The notes under the pieces: model-generated
What the model was told of the DNA's origin: nothing
What the model saw: the letters and a program-made list of their open reading frames with translations, nothing else
Database searches by the model: none
Position numbers and translations under genes: made by a program
Origin: Lachnospiraceae bacterium
GTDB lineage: Bacteria; Bacillota_A; Clostridia; Lachnospirales; Lachnospiraceae
Reading direction: 5' to 3'
Assembly (NCBI GenBank): GCA_028694115.1
Contig: JAQUUB010000004.1
Location: 1 to 64,000 of the forward strand
DNA: 64,000 nucleotides
Shown here: piece by piece, positions 1 through 8,301 of the stretch
Layout of the letters: each line of letters opens with the position of its first letter
Numbering within the stretch: the stretch's first letter is position 1

Positions 1-1
1 T

Positions 2-124
2 AAATACAGAATGCTTAAAGACATGCATGTTACCTATAAATACTCAAAATTTCAAGTTGGCTTCTATTTTGAAGATGGGAAACTTTATAGTAACCAGTAT
101 AATGAGACATATATTAAGCAATAG
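2..124 (+). CDS. C-terminal end of an unidentified protein (partial)
   Basis: An open frame enters from the left edge of the window and stops at TAG 122-124, giving the last 40 residues of a protein. The tail is rich in Tyr, Phe and Lys with alternating polar and aromatic residues, as in a beta-strand domain, but I recognise no family. A hairpin terminator follows about 30 bases later, which supports this being the true end of a gene. Function unknown. Confidence 0.45.
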   Translation, partial: KYRMLKDMHVTYKYSKFQVGFYFEDGKLYSNQYNETYIKQ

Positions 125-156
125 CAAAGAAGTATCAAATAATTAGATGGATAACA

Positions 157-194
157 AAAATCCCAGCGTTGGTATGATGGCACGTTGGGATTTT
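157..194. terminator. Bidirectional intrinsic terminator
   Basis: AAAATCCCAGCG pairs with CGTTGGGATTTT around a 14-base loop (one G-T pair), with A and T tracts on both sides. It lies between the partial gene ending at 124 and the minus-strand gene ending at 215, so it can serve both. Confidence 0.7.
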
Positions 195-214
195 CTGACA
201 ATAAGTAGTGTATA

Positions 215-529
215 TTAAGAGTTCATTATCGAACACATAATAACAAACTTATTTTCAATTTCTTTTAATGTTATATATTGAGATACAGGTATTTCAACCA
301 TGTTTTCATTAATTGGGGAGGAAACCAGTTTTCCATTTTTCATGTCTTCTTTAACTTCCACACCAAATTTTGAAATCCACATGGACAACGCACTTTTTGA
401 TACGCCATGCATAAGCGCAAATCTCATATATCCAATCCCAGATTCATAATAGGCTCTTACCATCGCTTCACGTTCTGTATCATTCAAACGTTTGCGAGGC
501 ACATAGTTATTATTATACTTATTTCCCAT
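215..529 (-). CDS. Orphan transposase-like helix-turn-helix protein
   Basis: This 104-residue protein begins at an ATG 8 bases after AAAGGAG; an in-frame upstream Met adds 22 residues with no ribosome site. Residues 15-60 (RLNDTEREAMVRAYYE, then GVSKSALSMWISKFG) read as the sequence-specific HTH found in small IS-element OrfA proteins and MerR/Xre-like adaptors. No catalytic DDE domain follows, and no inverted repeats are visible, so it is either a stand-alone DNA-binding protein or a remnant of an insertion sequence. The degenerate fragments just to its right support the second view. Target unknown. Confidence 0.55.
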   Translation of the reverse strand: MGNKYNNNYVPRKRLNDTEREAMVRAYYESGIGYMRFALMHGVSKSALSMWISKFGVEVKEDMKNGKLVSSPINENMVEIPVSQYITLKEIENKFVIMCSIMNS

Positions 530-660
530 AATCATATCTCCTTTAACTGTCTTAATTATAGCAAACGCAGGCAAAATAATCCATTGACATACCACCTGAA
601 AATCCAGTGTTTTCAGAGGGTTGAACGATTTTGAATAGAGAAAAATCTGCTCGTATATGA

Positions 661-777
661 GTGGATTATTTTTTTTTAAAAATAAAACTAACAGATTATA
701 GCAGGGAAGAGCTTGTCGCTCAGATAGGGATCCTAAATTCTAGTTTTATCGTGCATCGCATAGGTAGTAAGAATTGA
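661..777 (+). pseudogene. Fragment of an ArdC-like antirestriction/zincin protein
   Basis: A short open frame with no start contains DYSREELVAQIG, closely resembling the YxREELVAExGA helix of ArdC-type zincin domains carried by plasmids and integrative elements. The HxxxH zinc site and everything before it are missing; the frame stops at TGA 775. I read this as a scrap of a former mobile element. The match is about 12 residues, so the call is tentative. Confidence 0.3.
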
Positions 778-794
778 AATATAATAAAGTTAAG

Positions 795-843
795 ATAGAA
801 TTGAAGTTGAAAAATAAAGCCAACTTCAATTCTATTTTTTAAT
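795..843 (+). terminator. Strong intrinsic terminator
   Basis: A perfect 15-bp stem (ATAGAATTGAAGTTG with CAACTTCAATTCTAT) and an 11-base loop are followed by a T-rich tract on the plus strand. It abuts the stop codon of the minus-strand AraC fragment, where the tail is less T-rich, so its main direction is plus. It probably ended the gene that left the upstream relic. Confidence 0.7.
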
Positions 844-1285
844 TTTGGAGACGATAATCATGTGGGGTTATATGATACTTTTTTTTGAAAAGCTTAGAAA
901 AATAGCTGTTGTCGTCAAAACCACAGCCCTCGGCGACTTCTTGTATGCTTTTTTCAGTATTAATAAGCATATGAGCAGCTCTTTGTAACCGATAACTATT
1001 AAGATAACTAATAGGAGACAGTCCCATTATTGCTTTAAAACAGTGAAGCACTTCTGTTTTACTGATTGAAGCAGTTTTTGCGAGTTCTTCAATCGTTATT
1101 TTGTCTTGATAATGAGTATGGATATAATCAAGTAAAACTTGAACTCGTTTTTCTGGTAGATAATTTGGCGTTTTGGGGGAAATTGTTTCTTTTATATTTT
1201 TCTGAAATTGATTCAAAATGCAAAACAGGGTGGAAAGCTCATTTCGGACTTTTATTTCATAATCAGAATCTTCGGAATATACTAG
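839..1285 (-). pseudogene. AraC-family regulator, 5'-truncated
   Basis: The C-terminal AraC/XylS DNA-binding domain is intact: two HTH motifs (KITIEELAKTASISKTEVLHCF and SIQEVAEGCGFDDNSYFSKLFKKKY) and the usual HITPHDYR end. A TTG at 1214-1216 could start a 125-aa protein, but the frame stays open upstream and still reads as AraC linker sequence until about 1285-1300, where it runs into a fragment of an unrelated MFS transporter on the opposite strand. The N-terminal sensing domain is therefore lost. It could still yield a DNA-binding fragment from the TTG, but I consider it a broken gene. Ligand and targets are unknown. Confidence 0.7.
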
Positions 1286-1594
1286 GTTCCATACTTTATC
1301 ATGGGTTTGTTGGGATGTGCTGTTTGTGGATTTTCTGTCGGTATTATGTGGCCGGGGTCTATTAGTATATCTTCGAAAGTAATCCCAAGAGGCGGCACTG
1401 CTATGTTTGCACTACTTGCATTAGCCGGAGATTTGGGTGGTGCTGTTGGTCCTGCGATTATAGGCAATGTATCTCAGGGGGCAGGAGATAACTTACAGGC
1501 AGGTGTCCTTGCGGGAATCGGATTTCCAATTGGTCTAGTAGTATGCGTGTTAGCGATAAGAAAGAGATATAAAGAACAGTTATTTATAATTTAG
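1286..1594 (+). pseudogene. MFS transporter, C-terminal fragment
   Basis: About 97 residues match the last third of a major-facilitator transporter of the fucose-permease-like type: LLGCAVCGFSVGIMWPGS, a second helix with ALAGDLGGAVGPAIIG, and a final helix before the basic end RKRYK. The first eight or nine membrane helices are missing, no ribosome site precedes the Met at 1301, and the left end collides with the truncated AraC gene. A one-base-shifted reading continues about 20 codons past the stop, hinting at further decay. Not expected to function. Confidence 0.65.
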
Positions 1595-1894
1595 ATGAAG
1601 AAATGAACAAGTTATTTGAACAGATTGATTTCTTGGGAGGAATGTTCTGGAAAAAGGAAGAATGACAAATTTACAGACTAATTGGACTAAGTTCTATTTA
1701 ATTTGACAAATTCTGGTTGTCATTATTACACATTAGCAATACAATTACCTTAGTAGTTTAAATATAAAAATCAGATTGCTTGTGGAATAATATTACGAAA
1801 TTGATGAAAACACCATTTGACAAGAATATGAGCTTTGTCAACCTGTTTAATAGGAGAGGGCGGGTTGAGATTGTTTGGAGGTGAGGTTTATTAT
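1595..1894. other. Gene-free stretch
   Basis: AT-rich sequence with no convincing open frame, hairpin or operator. It separates the decayed segment from the next operon and probably holds the promoter for the 38-aa peptide gene, but I could not fix -35 and -10 boxes. Confidence 0.5.
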
Positions 1895-2011
1895 ATGGGG
1901 AAGATAAATTTACATAAGGTTAATGTGGATAATAGAGAAGATATTTTAGAAAAAGAAAAATCGACAAACAGAATTTGTAAGAGCAAGATTATATTAAAAT
2001 CTGGAGACTAG
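1895..2011 (+). CDS. Small charged peptide, 38 aa, coupled to the amidohydrolase
   Basis: An ATG preceded by GGAGGTGAGG at 9-10 bases opens 38 codons ending at TAG 2009-2011, only 4 bases before the amidohydrolase ATG. The GGAG ribosome site of that next gene lies inside the last codons here, so translation of the two is probably coupled. The peptide is highly charged (Lys/Asp/Glu), has one Cys near position 28, and has no signal or membrane segment. It may be a leader peptide, a small partner protein, or a peptide substrate; no family is recognised. Confidence 0.45.
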   Translation: MGKINLHKVNVDNREDILEKEKSTNRICKSKIILKSGD

Positions 2012-2015
2012 TAAT

Positions 2016-3074
2016 ATGAGATGTAAGAAAAAGAAATATACAATTTTATCTGAGAATGATGAGTTGGATTTGACCTCAAGTGGTGACTTTATCATAAAAA
2101 AAGATTTAGTTAAAAATTATGAAATTATTGATTTTCATTGTCATTTATATGAAGGCCTTTTTCAACTATTTCCCCCTTTTTTGCAAAAGAAGAAAACAGA
2201 TTTCAATAAATCCTTAATGGATTTGAGCTGTTTTCCGTTTTCTATAAAATTATTTGATTTGAATAAAGTGTATTTTTCGAATTATCCTAAAAAATTATAT
2301 AGTATAGATGGATTTAAAACAAAGATAAAGCTATTTACAGGAGCACTCGTTTTAAATTATGGAACAAAAGAAAAGTTATTGAAGGATATGGATAATAATA
2401 GTATTAACAAATCAGTTGTTCTACAAATAAATCCACCCAATAAAAACAGTGCAGACATTATGGAGAATATAGTAACACAAAATGAGCGGATATATACTTT
2501 TGGGTCAGTTCATCCATTTGACGAAAATATCGATAGTAAAATAAACTATTATATGAATTTACATATAAAAGGTTGGAAGCTAAATCCTCATGTATGTGGA
2601 TTTTCTATTGATTGTAAAGAGTCGTTAGCACTTATTGAAAAATTATCTGAGACAGGTTTGCCAATCTTATGTTGTAGTGGATTGGGACTACCTCAAGATA
2701 TGCTTACAACAAATATTCCGTCTAAGCAAACAAAGAAAGATGTGTTAAATCAAAAATTAGATAAATTTGAGATTGTATTAGATACTTTTCCTAATACCAC
2801 ATTTGTTTTAGCTCATAGTGGATGCTTTGAATTTGAAAATATAGTAAATCTATTGAAAAATCACCAAAATGTATATACAGATATTAGCGTTCAACCCACA
2901 GAACATATTAAAATTCTTATTGAGGAAATAGGAGCTGAAAGAATATTATTTGGAACAGATTATCCATTTGTAACACAAGCTTTTTCTATTTTGTCTGTAC
3001 TAAGAGCAACCCAAAACGAGAATGAAAGAAAATTAATATTTTCTGGAAATGCAAAGAGATTGCTCAGAGATTGA
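2016..3074 (+). CDS. Amidohydrolase-2 family metal-dependent hydrolase
   Basis: This 352-aa protein has the amidohydrolase-2 TIM-barrel signature: DFHCHLY (metal His 41 and 43), a KLNPH segment about residue 193 and HSG near 266 on later strands, and FGTDYPF near 313, whose Asp would be the catalytic metal ligand. Family members hydrolyse or decarboxylate small aromatic or cyclic substrates; the substrate here cannot be deduced. The start ATG has GGAG at 9 bases. Base composition is very AT-rich, lower in G+C than the downstream glycosyltransferase, consistent with separate acquisition. It forms a unit with the 38-aa peptide gene. Catalytic class fairly sure, reaction unknown. Confidence 0.7.
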   Translation: MRCKKKKYTILSENDELDLTSSGDFIIKKDLVKNYEIIDFHCHLYEGLFQLFPPFLQKKKTDFNKSLMDLSCFPFSIKLFDLNKVYFSNYPKKLYSIDGFKTKIKLFTGALVLNYGTKEKLLKDMDNNSINKSVVLQINPPNKNSADIMENIVTQNERIYTFGSVHPFDENIDSKINYYMNLHIKGWKLNPHVCGFSIDCKESLALIEKLSETGLPILCCSGLGLPQDMLTTNIPSKQTKKDVLNQKLDKFEIVLDTFPNTTFVLAHSGCFEFENIVNLLKNHQNVYTDISVQPTEHIKILIEEIGAERILFGTDYPFVTQAFSILSVLRATQNENERKLIFSGNAKRLLRD

Positions 3075-3320
3075 CTGTATTGCACAACATATTTATGTCA
3101 GGGGCGTGGTATGCCCCCACTACTTAGAATTGGAAATAAAGAATTTGAACGAGAAGATTCCTTTGTAGAAATGAATTAAATAAATCAGAGAAAGTAAAAT
3201 CATATTGACCGTATATTGAGAAAATACTATAATCAAGGATGTATTCTAACACCAAATGAACAGAGAGATGCTGGACAGATGAGTAAGAGAGAGACAGCCG
3301 GTGCAGATAAAGGACCAGAT

Positions 3321-3947
3321 GTGAATAAGATGAATAAGGTTAATATTGTTAATAAGAAAAAACCATTGAAATATATTATATATGCAATCAGTTTATGCCT
3401 GATAATCTGCTATATTAGTATTCTGGCTATTTCCATTCACCCCCAAATAACGATTATGTATTATCTTTCTTATATTGATAGTGTTAAGACTATTACGGAT
3501 ATGGATCACAGAGAAGAGCTCAAGGAATGCCTGGATGGCAGTAGGGTGGAATACCAGATTGGGACAGAGGAAATACTTACTTACTCGCAGCTTCCAGAAG
3601 ACCGGTATGGAAGAATAGCAAGTGGCTGGGGTGTTCCCAGCGAAGAAGGAGTATGGTGTATCCCAGAGGGTGGATATCTCTTTTACAAATTGGATGAACT
3701 TGATCGGAATAAAGATATTCTTCTGAGACTTAATATTTTTTCATTTGACGGATATGAAGATGTTTTGGTGAGTGCAAATGGGCTGGAGGTAGGAAGACTG
3801 GAACCGCAGACAGGAAATTGTCAGATTACCATACCTGCAAAGTCACTTCAGGATGCCTATCTCTACTTATATTTTCAACCGGAAAAGACAGATGGGTATG
3901 AAGGCGATATGTCTTTTTGTCTTACAACGGCAAGCCTTCATCAGTAA
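3321..3947 (+). CDS. Membrane-anchored extracytoplasmic protein beside the mannosyltransferase
   Basis: I place the start at GTG 3321, 6 bases after AAAGGA; the frame is open from 3198 and a TTG at 3216 would add 35 residues without a ribosome site. The 208-residue protein has a basic N-terminus, one membrane helix about residues 17-38, and an outer domain of roughly 150 residues with GWGVPSEEGVWCIPEGGYL and a beta-rich C-terminal half. That pattern resembles the jelly-roll-like domains attached to some surface glycosyltransferases, but this is weak. It lies 28 bases upstream of the PIG-V-like gene, so the two probably act together on a cell-surface glycan. Confidence 0.55.
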   Translation: MNKMNKVNIVNKKKPLKYIIYAISLCLIICYISILAISIHPQITIMYYLSYIDSVKTITDMDHREELKECLDGSRVEYQIGTEEILTYSQLPEDRYGRIASGWGVPSEEGVWCIPEGGYLFYKLDELDRNKDILLRLNIFSFDGYEDVLVSANGLEVGRLEPQTGNCQITIPAKSLQDAYLYLYFQPEKTDGYEGDMSFCLTTASLHQ

Positions 3948-3975
3948 TGAAAAGGAAATATGACGGGTAAAAATA

Positions 3976-5262
3976 ATGCAAATGGATATGATTTTTCGTT
4001 TTCAGGAAAGAAAAAAAGCATATGTTGAACAAGTAACTGGCAAGATGACAAAAAAAGCAAATTTTTTTCTGGCAGTATATACAGTTTTAGCTATGGTGTT
4101 TTCCAGGATTGTTATGTACATATCTTACCTTAATGGAAAAGAGGGAGAGGAGACTTTTTTGAGGAGCATCCGATCTTTCCTGGATGCACTTAATATATGG
4201 GATGCAGTCTGGTATCGGGATATGATAGAGACAGGATATTATATAAAACCTATTCTGTCAGGAATCAACTACTCAAGTACAGCTTTTTTTCCTGTTATGC
4301 CATATTTTTACAAAACAATTCATACTGTTCTGGGGAGTGATATCAATACGATATATTACTGGGGAAGTATCATAAATTCCTTTATTTTTGCAATGGCACT
4401 TTTTGTTTCTGGTAAGTATATTATCCTTACTAGAAAAAGCCAGTGGCAGGCATTGGTATTTATTACAATAATGACTTTTGGAGTATACAGCTTTTATTAT
4501 TCCATTTTTTATACAGAGGCTATTTTTTTCTTTTTACTTGTTCTGAATTTCTATTTTATGTATACAAGAAGGTATATTCTGGCAGGTGTTGCAGCTTTTT
4601 TGTGTGCAGCGACAAGAAATCTTGGAGTATTTCTTGCATTCCCAATGCTGATCCAGTTTTTGATGCAATATCATGAGTCTGGAGTATTTCAGAAAATAGC
4701 AAAGCAGAAAGAAAACGAGAAAGACACGGTGGGCGGTCGAGTAGCAATCTGGCTTCAGGGAGCTTTTCGGTATCTGTTTCAAGAGGAGCGTTTTATGCTG
4801 GGTTTGTGCCTTGCACCGGGAGGATTTTTTGCCTATATGATATATCTTAAGCTTCGCTTTGGAGATGGATTTGCTTTTTTACATGTTCAGAAAGCATGGT
4901 TTAGAGGAAACACTGGGATTTGGGATACGATAAAGGGATCAATTTCTCTGGAAGGAAGTAATCTATATTATTTTTGTATCCTTTTTTTCATGTTTCTTAG
5001 TATTTATATGTTGCTCTATAAAAAGAAATATAATGAGTTCATTTTTGCAGCCATATATGCTTATATACCATTATCCTTTGGAGGAATGTATTCTCTGGCA
5101 CGCTTCTTGTCAGCGGGATTTGTATTTATTCTTGGATTTACCGACTTGTTGGAAAAAATCGATAACAAAGTAATTACTGTTTTTACTTTGATTGCACTGG
5201 CAATGTTTGAGTATCATTTTATTCAGCTCTGGTGTTTTGGTGGTGGAGCAATTTTAAATTAA
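3976..5262 (+). CDS. PIG-V-like (GT-C) mannosyltransferase
   Basis: A 428-residue polytopic protein with about ten membrane helices. The loop after the first helix contains NIWDAVWYRDMIETGYY and then SSTAFFPVMPYFYK, matching the WDxxWY...FFPLxP hallmark of bacterial relatives of the eukaryotic GPI mannosyltransferase PIG-V (COG5542). Such GT-C enzymes use polyprenyl-phosphate sugars outside the membrane; the Asp in the first loop is the likely catalytic residue. The acceptor and sugar are unknown. The single-pass protein upstream is the probable partner. A terminator follows within 15 bases. Confidence 0.75.
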   Translation: MQMDMIFRFQERKKAYVEQVTGKMTKKANFFLAVYTVLAMVFSRIVMYISYLNGKEGEETFLRSIRSFLDALNIWDAVWYRDMIETGYYIKPILSGINYSSTAFFPVMPYFYKTIHTVLGSDINTIYYWGSIINSFIFAMALFVSGKYIILTRKSQWQALVFITIMTFGVYSFYYSIFYTEAIFFFLLVLNFYFMYTRRYILAGVAAFLCAATRNLGVFLAFPMLIQFLMQYHESGVFQKIAKQKENEKDTVGGRVAIWLQGAFRYLFQEERFMLGLCLAPGGFFAYMIYLKLRFGDGFAFLHVQKAWFRGNTGIWDTIKGSISLEGSNLYYFCILFFMFLSIYMLLYKKKYNEFIFAAIYAYIPLSFGGMYSLARFLSAGFVFILGFTDLLEKIDNKVITVFTLIALAMFEYHFIQLWCFGGGAILN

Positions 5263-5275
5263 AATCAGTTTAAAA

Positions 5276-5303
5276 CAGTCTGAATAAGGCTGCTTTTTTT
5301 TTG
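5276..5303 (+). terminator. Intrinsic terminator of the mannosyltransferase operon
   Basis: CAGTC pairs with GGCTG (one G-T) around a 7-base loop and is followed by C and a run of ten T. The stem is short but the T tract is strong. Confidence 0.65.
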
Positions 5304-5368
5304 CCAAAAGTGTTATAATAACAAAGTATTTGTAAAATCTGGCATATCAGAATGAGGGAGGTAAGAGC

Positions 5369-5785
5369 TTGAGCAAAAAAAATCGGTTTTGTAAAATACG
5401 TCGTGCAAAAATTGCTGCAATTACCTTTTTGCTAGGCGCCTATTTTATAACCAACCTCATCTCCATTGTAGAAATACAGGGTACAAAATCTGGCAAGGAG
5501 CAAATTACATTAGCATATGTGCTAAGTGAAGTGATGGTCTCGCGATTTTTTGAGCAGATTGAAAAAGAAATAAAGCCAATCCAAAAAACGTATCGAATAC
5601 GTTTACAGTTCTTTGATCAAATCCTTTATTCACTGGAAAATCGATGGAGATTGAGTAACCATCGGGTGAATGTGATACCGCTGTATTTAGCAGGCTTATG
5701 GGGGAGTCTTGAACTGATTCTATTTATTCATGATTCAGATGGTAAAAAGCGCGAGAATAGATGCAACACTGAAAGTGATATATAA
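5369..5785 (+). CDS. Small membrane protein of unknown function
   Basis: A 138-residue protein starting at TTG with GGGAGG 8 bases upstream. A basic N-terminus is followed by a membrane helix (about 13-33), a central soluble stretch of about 65 residues, a second hydrophobic segment (about 101-120), and a charged tail. I recognise no family. It lies 27 bases upstream of secDF and probably shares its transcript, so a role linked to membrane or secretion is possible, but nothing in the sequence proves it. A TATAAT at 5314-5319 may be the promoter -10 box. Confidence 0.55.
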   Translation: MSKKNRFCKIRRAKIAAITFLLGAYFITNLISIVEIQGTKSGKEQITLAYVLSEVMVSRFFEQIEKEIKPIQKTYRIRLQFFDQILYSLENRWRLSNHRVNVIPLYLAGLWGSLELILFIHDSDGKKRENRCNTESDI

Positions 5786-5812
5786 TAGAAAATAGCGAAA
5801 AGAGGTAACAAT

Positions 5813-7996
5813 GTGAAAGCAAGTAAACAAATGTTTGCAATGATCCTGGTGATTATTGCAGGACTTACAGCGCTCGCTTATTTTGGTGCGGGAGAAGATT
5901 TCAAAAGTATTCGCGAAATGCGATATGGAATAGATATTAGAGGTGGAGTAGAAGCAGTTTTTGAACCGGAAGGACTTGACCGTGAAGCAACGGATAGTGA
6001 ACTTGAAAGCGCTCGTAATATTATTGAAAAGCGTTTGGATGTATTAAATATTACAGACCGTGAAGTAACCATTGATAAAGATGGTAATTATATTATTGTA
6101 CGTTTTCCATGGAAATCAGAAGAAAGTGACTTCAACCCAGAAGATGCAATTTCTGAACTTGGAAAAATGGCAAAACTTTCTTTTAGAGATCCACAGGGGA
6201 ATATATTGCTTGAAGGAAAAGATGTTATAAGCAGTACACCAGGACAAAACAAATCCGATGTGGAAACAAATTATATGGTTGAGCTGGTATTCAGTGATGC
6301 GGGTGCCAAACTATTTGAAGATGCAACGGGCAAATTAGTGGGACAGGAAATGGGAATTTACATGGACGAGAATGAAATTTCCAGCCCAACTGTACAAAGC
6401 CAGATTTCAGGTGGACAGGCCGTTATTGATCATTTAGACAGTTTTGAAGAAGCGAAATATCTGGCTGAAACTATTGAGGCAGGTGCCTTACCATTTGCAT
6501 TAAAGACGACCAATTTTAGCACAATCAGCCCGTCTTTAGGAAATAATGCGCTGAATATTATGGTAATAGCAGGTGTTATCGCATTTGTACTAATCTGTAT
6601 CTTTATGATTTCCATGTATAAATTGCCAGGCGTCGTTACTTGTTTGACGTTGCTGATGCAGACTGTGATTCAGTTGTTAGCATTATCTGTTCCACAATAT
6701 ACGCTGACGCTGCCAGGTATTGCAGGTATTATTTTATCCATTGGTATGGCAGTGGACACCAATATTATTGTTGGAGAGCGTATTACCGATGAAATCGGAA
6801 AAGGGAAAACCATTAAAACATCAATTGCCAATGGTTACAAAAATGCATTTTCTGCAGTATTGGATGGAAATGTAACAACAGCAGTGGTTGCTGGAATTTT
6901 GATGATCTTTGGATCGGGAGCAATGTTAAGTTTTGGATATACATTAATTGTTGGTATGGTTGTAAACCTTTTTGTCGGAGTTACGATTTCGAGGCTATTG
7001 CTTCAATCAACGGTTGAATTTAGCGGACTTCGTCAGGAAAAATTCTTTAAAAAATTCAAAGAACGTAAAACCTTTAAATTTATGGAAAAGAAGAAAATTT
7101 ACTTTGCGATTTCAGCAGTTCTAATGATGGTTGGAATTGGAGCCTGCTTTATTAATGGAATAAAATTAGACACTCAGTTTAAGGGTGGTGTTGTACTAAA
7201 ATATTCTACACAGGATACTTATTCTACAGAAGAGTTGACGAACGCAGTAGCTCCTGTAGTGGATCGACCTGTAACGGTACAAATCACAGAGGAAAATATA
7301 ACCAAAAAGAATAATATTGTCGTTACTATGGCTGGAAATGAAGGAATTTCTCCAGAAGAACAGAAGGCGGTTGAAGTTGCAATTGATGGAATCGATGCAT
7401 CAAAATCTGCAGAATTATCGGAGACTTATGTTGTGGAACCGTATATTGGTGCAAAGGCATTAAAAAATTCGATGATTGCGATTGTATTATCCATTCTATT
7501 TATCATAGCTTATATCTGGATTCGTTTTTCAGAACTTTCCGCAGGGTTGGCTTCGATTTTGGCACTTGTTCATGATGTGCTGATTGTGTTCTTTGTATTT
7601 GTTGTATTTGGAATTCCGCTTAATGATGCATTTGTAGCAGTTGTTCTGACGATTATTGGATATTCGATTAATGATACCATAGTAATGTTTGACCGAGTGC
7701 GTGAAAACAAAGCTGCAAATCCTAATATGGAAGTGTATGAATTATTTAATATCAGTACAACGGAAACCTTTACTAGATCCATTAATACATCCATAACAAC
7801 AGGAATTTGTACATTGGTAATTTTAGTTTCGGCGATTCTATTTAATATTGAATCCATCAGAGTATTTGCACTTCCTATGTTCTTTGGTTTGATTAGTGGT
7901 GCATACTCATCGGTATGTCTTGCCAATGTAGCATGGGCAATGTGGGAAAAGAGAAAAGCAAGCAAAATAGTCCAAAACCCAAAAGATTCACTTTAA
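5813..7996 (+). CDS. secDF: Protein translocase subunit SecDF (fused)
   Basis: The 727-residue protein joins SecD and SecF in one chain, as in Bacillus (about 740 aa). The SecD half has the D1 motif YGIDIRGGVEAVF near residue 40, the large periplasmic P1 region, and D4 motif GMAVDTNIIVGERITDE in helix 4; the SecF half has FKGGVVLKYS and GYSINDTIVMFDRVREN. Twelve membrane helices are expected. SecDF uses proton flow to help pull exported proteins through SecYEG. The start is GTG with AGAGGT at 7 bases. The paired essential Asp residues in helices 4 and 10 are present. A strong terminator follows. Confidence 0.95.
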   Translation: MKASKQMFAMILVIIAGLTALAYFGAGEDFKSIREMRYGIDIRGGVEAVFEPEGLDREATDSELESARNIIEKRLDVLNITDREVTIDKDGNYIIVRFPWKSEESDFNPEDAISELGKMAKLSFRDPQGNILLEGKDVISSTPGQNKSDVETNYMVELVFSDAGAKLFEDATGKLVGQEMGIYMDENEISSPTVQSQISGGQAVIDHLDSFEEAKYLAETIEAGALPFALKTTNFSTISPSLGNNALNIMVIAGVIAFVLICIFMISMYKLPGVVTCLTLLMQTVIQLLALSVPQYTLTLPGIAGIILSIGMAVDTNIIVGERITDEIGKGKTIKTSIANGYKNAFSAVLDGNVTTAVVAGILMIFGSGAMLSFGYTLIVGMVVNLFVGVTISRLLLQSTVEFSGLRQEKFFKKFKERKTFKFMEKKKIYFAISAVLMMVGIGACFINGIKLDTQFKGGVVLKYSTQDTYSTEELTNAVAPVVDRPVTVQITEENITKKNNIVVTMAGNEGISPEEQKAVEVAIDGIDASKSAELSETYVVEPYIGAKALKNSMIAIVLSILFIIAYIWIRFSELSAGLASILALVHDVLIVFFVFVVFGIPLNDAFVAVVLTIIGYSINDTIVMFDRVRENKAANPNMEVYELFNISTTETFTRSINTSITTGICTLVILVSAILFNIESIRVFALPMFFGLISGAYSSVCLANVAWAMWEKRKASKIVQNPKDSL

Positions 7997-8032
7997 AGTA
8001 AATCGCCAGGGAGTTTGAATAACAGGAAGAAA

Positions 8033-8070
8033 CACTACAGCCCATTTATATTAGGGTTGTAGCGTTTTTT
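8033..8070 (+). terminator. Intrinsic terminator after secDF
   Basis: CTACAGCCC (8035-8043) pairs with GGGTTGTAG (8054-8062), followed by CG and six T. Confidence 0.8.
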
Positions 8071-8156
8071 GCGAGTGATTCTAAATTGATTCAAATATTC
8101 TATAATAACGGAGCAATTGAAGGCATACGACCAGATAAAATAAAGGCAAATCAGAC

Positions 8157-8177
8157 AGTATAAAAAGTATACTAAGT
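8157..8177. promoter_or_regulatory. Putative HxlR operator upstream of the flavin reductase
   Basis: GTATAAAAAGTATACTAAGT recurs with 18 of 20 identities at 8872-8891 upstream of the hxlR-type gene. Each copy contains the inverted repeat AGTATA-N5-TATACT (one mismatch in the second copy). The spacing and AT-rich dyad fit binding by a winged-helix HxlR dimer. Confidence 0.6.
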
Positions 8178-8301
8178 CAGAATATTTTGCGTACTTGAAC
8201 AATATTTTGTCTTTGCTATACTTACTATATCAGCAATGAGAAAACCGGTTTCAAGTTGAAAGATAGAATAAATAAGTTAAACTGGAAAGGGAATTATGAT
8301 T

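Noticed and set aside
1282..1467. Minus-strand open frame opposite the MFS fragment
   Set aside because: Pro/Ala-rich shadow of the transmembrane coding on the other strand, with no ribosome site.
3101..3117. GGGGC/GCCCC hairpin after the amidohydrolase gene
   Set aside because: Five-base stem without a T tract; too weak to call a terminator.
7570..7965. Minus-strand frame of 131 codons inside secDF
   Set aside because: Overlaps the essential SecF part; no independent coding evidence.
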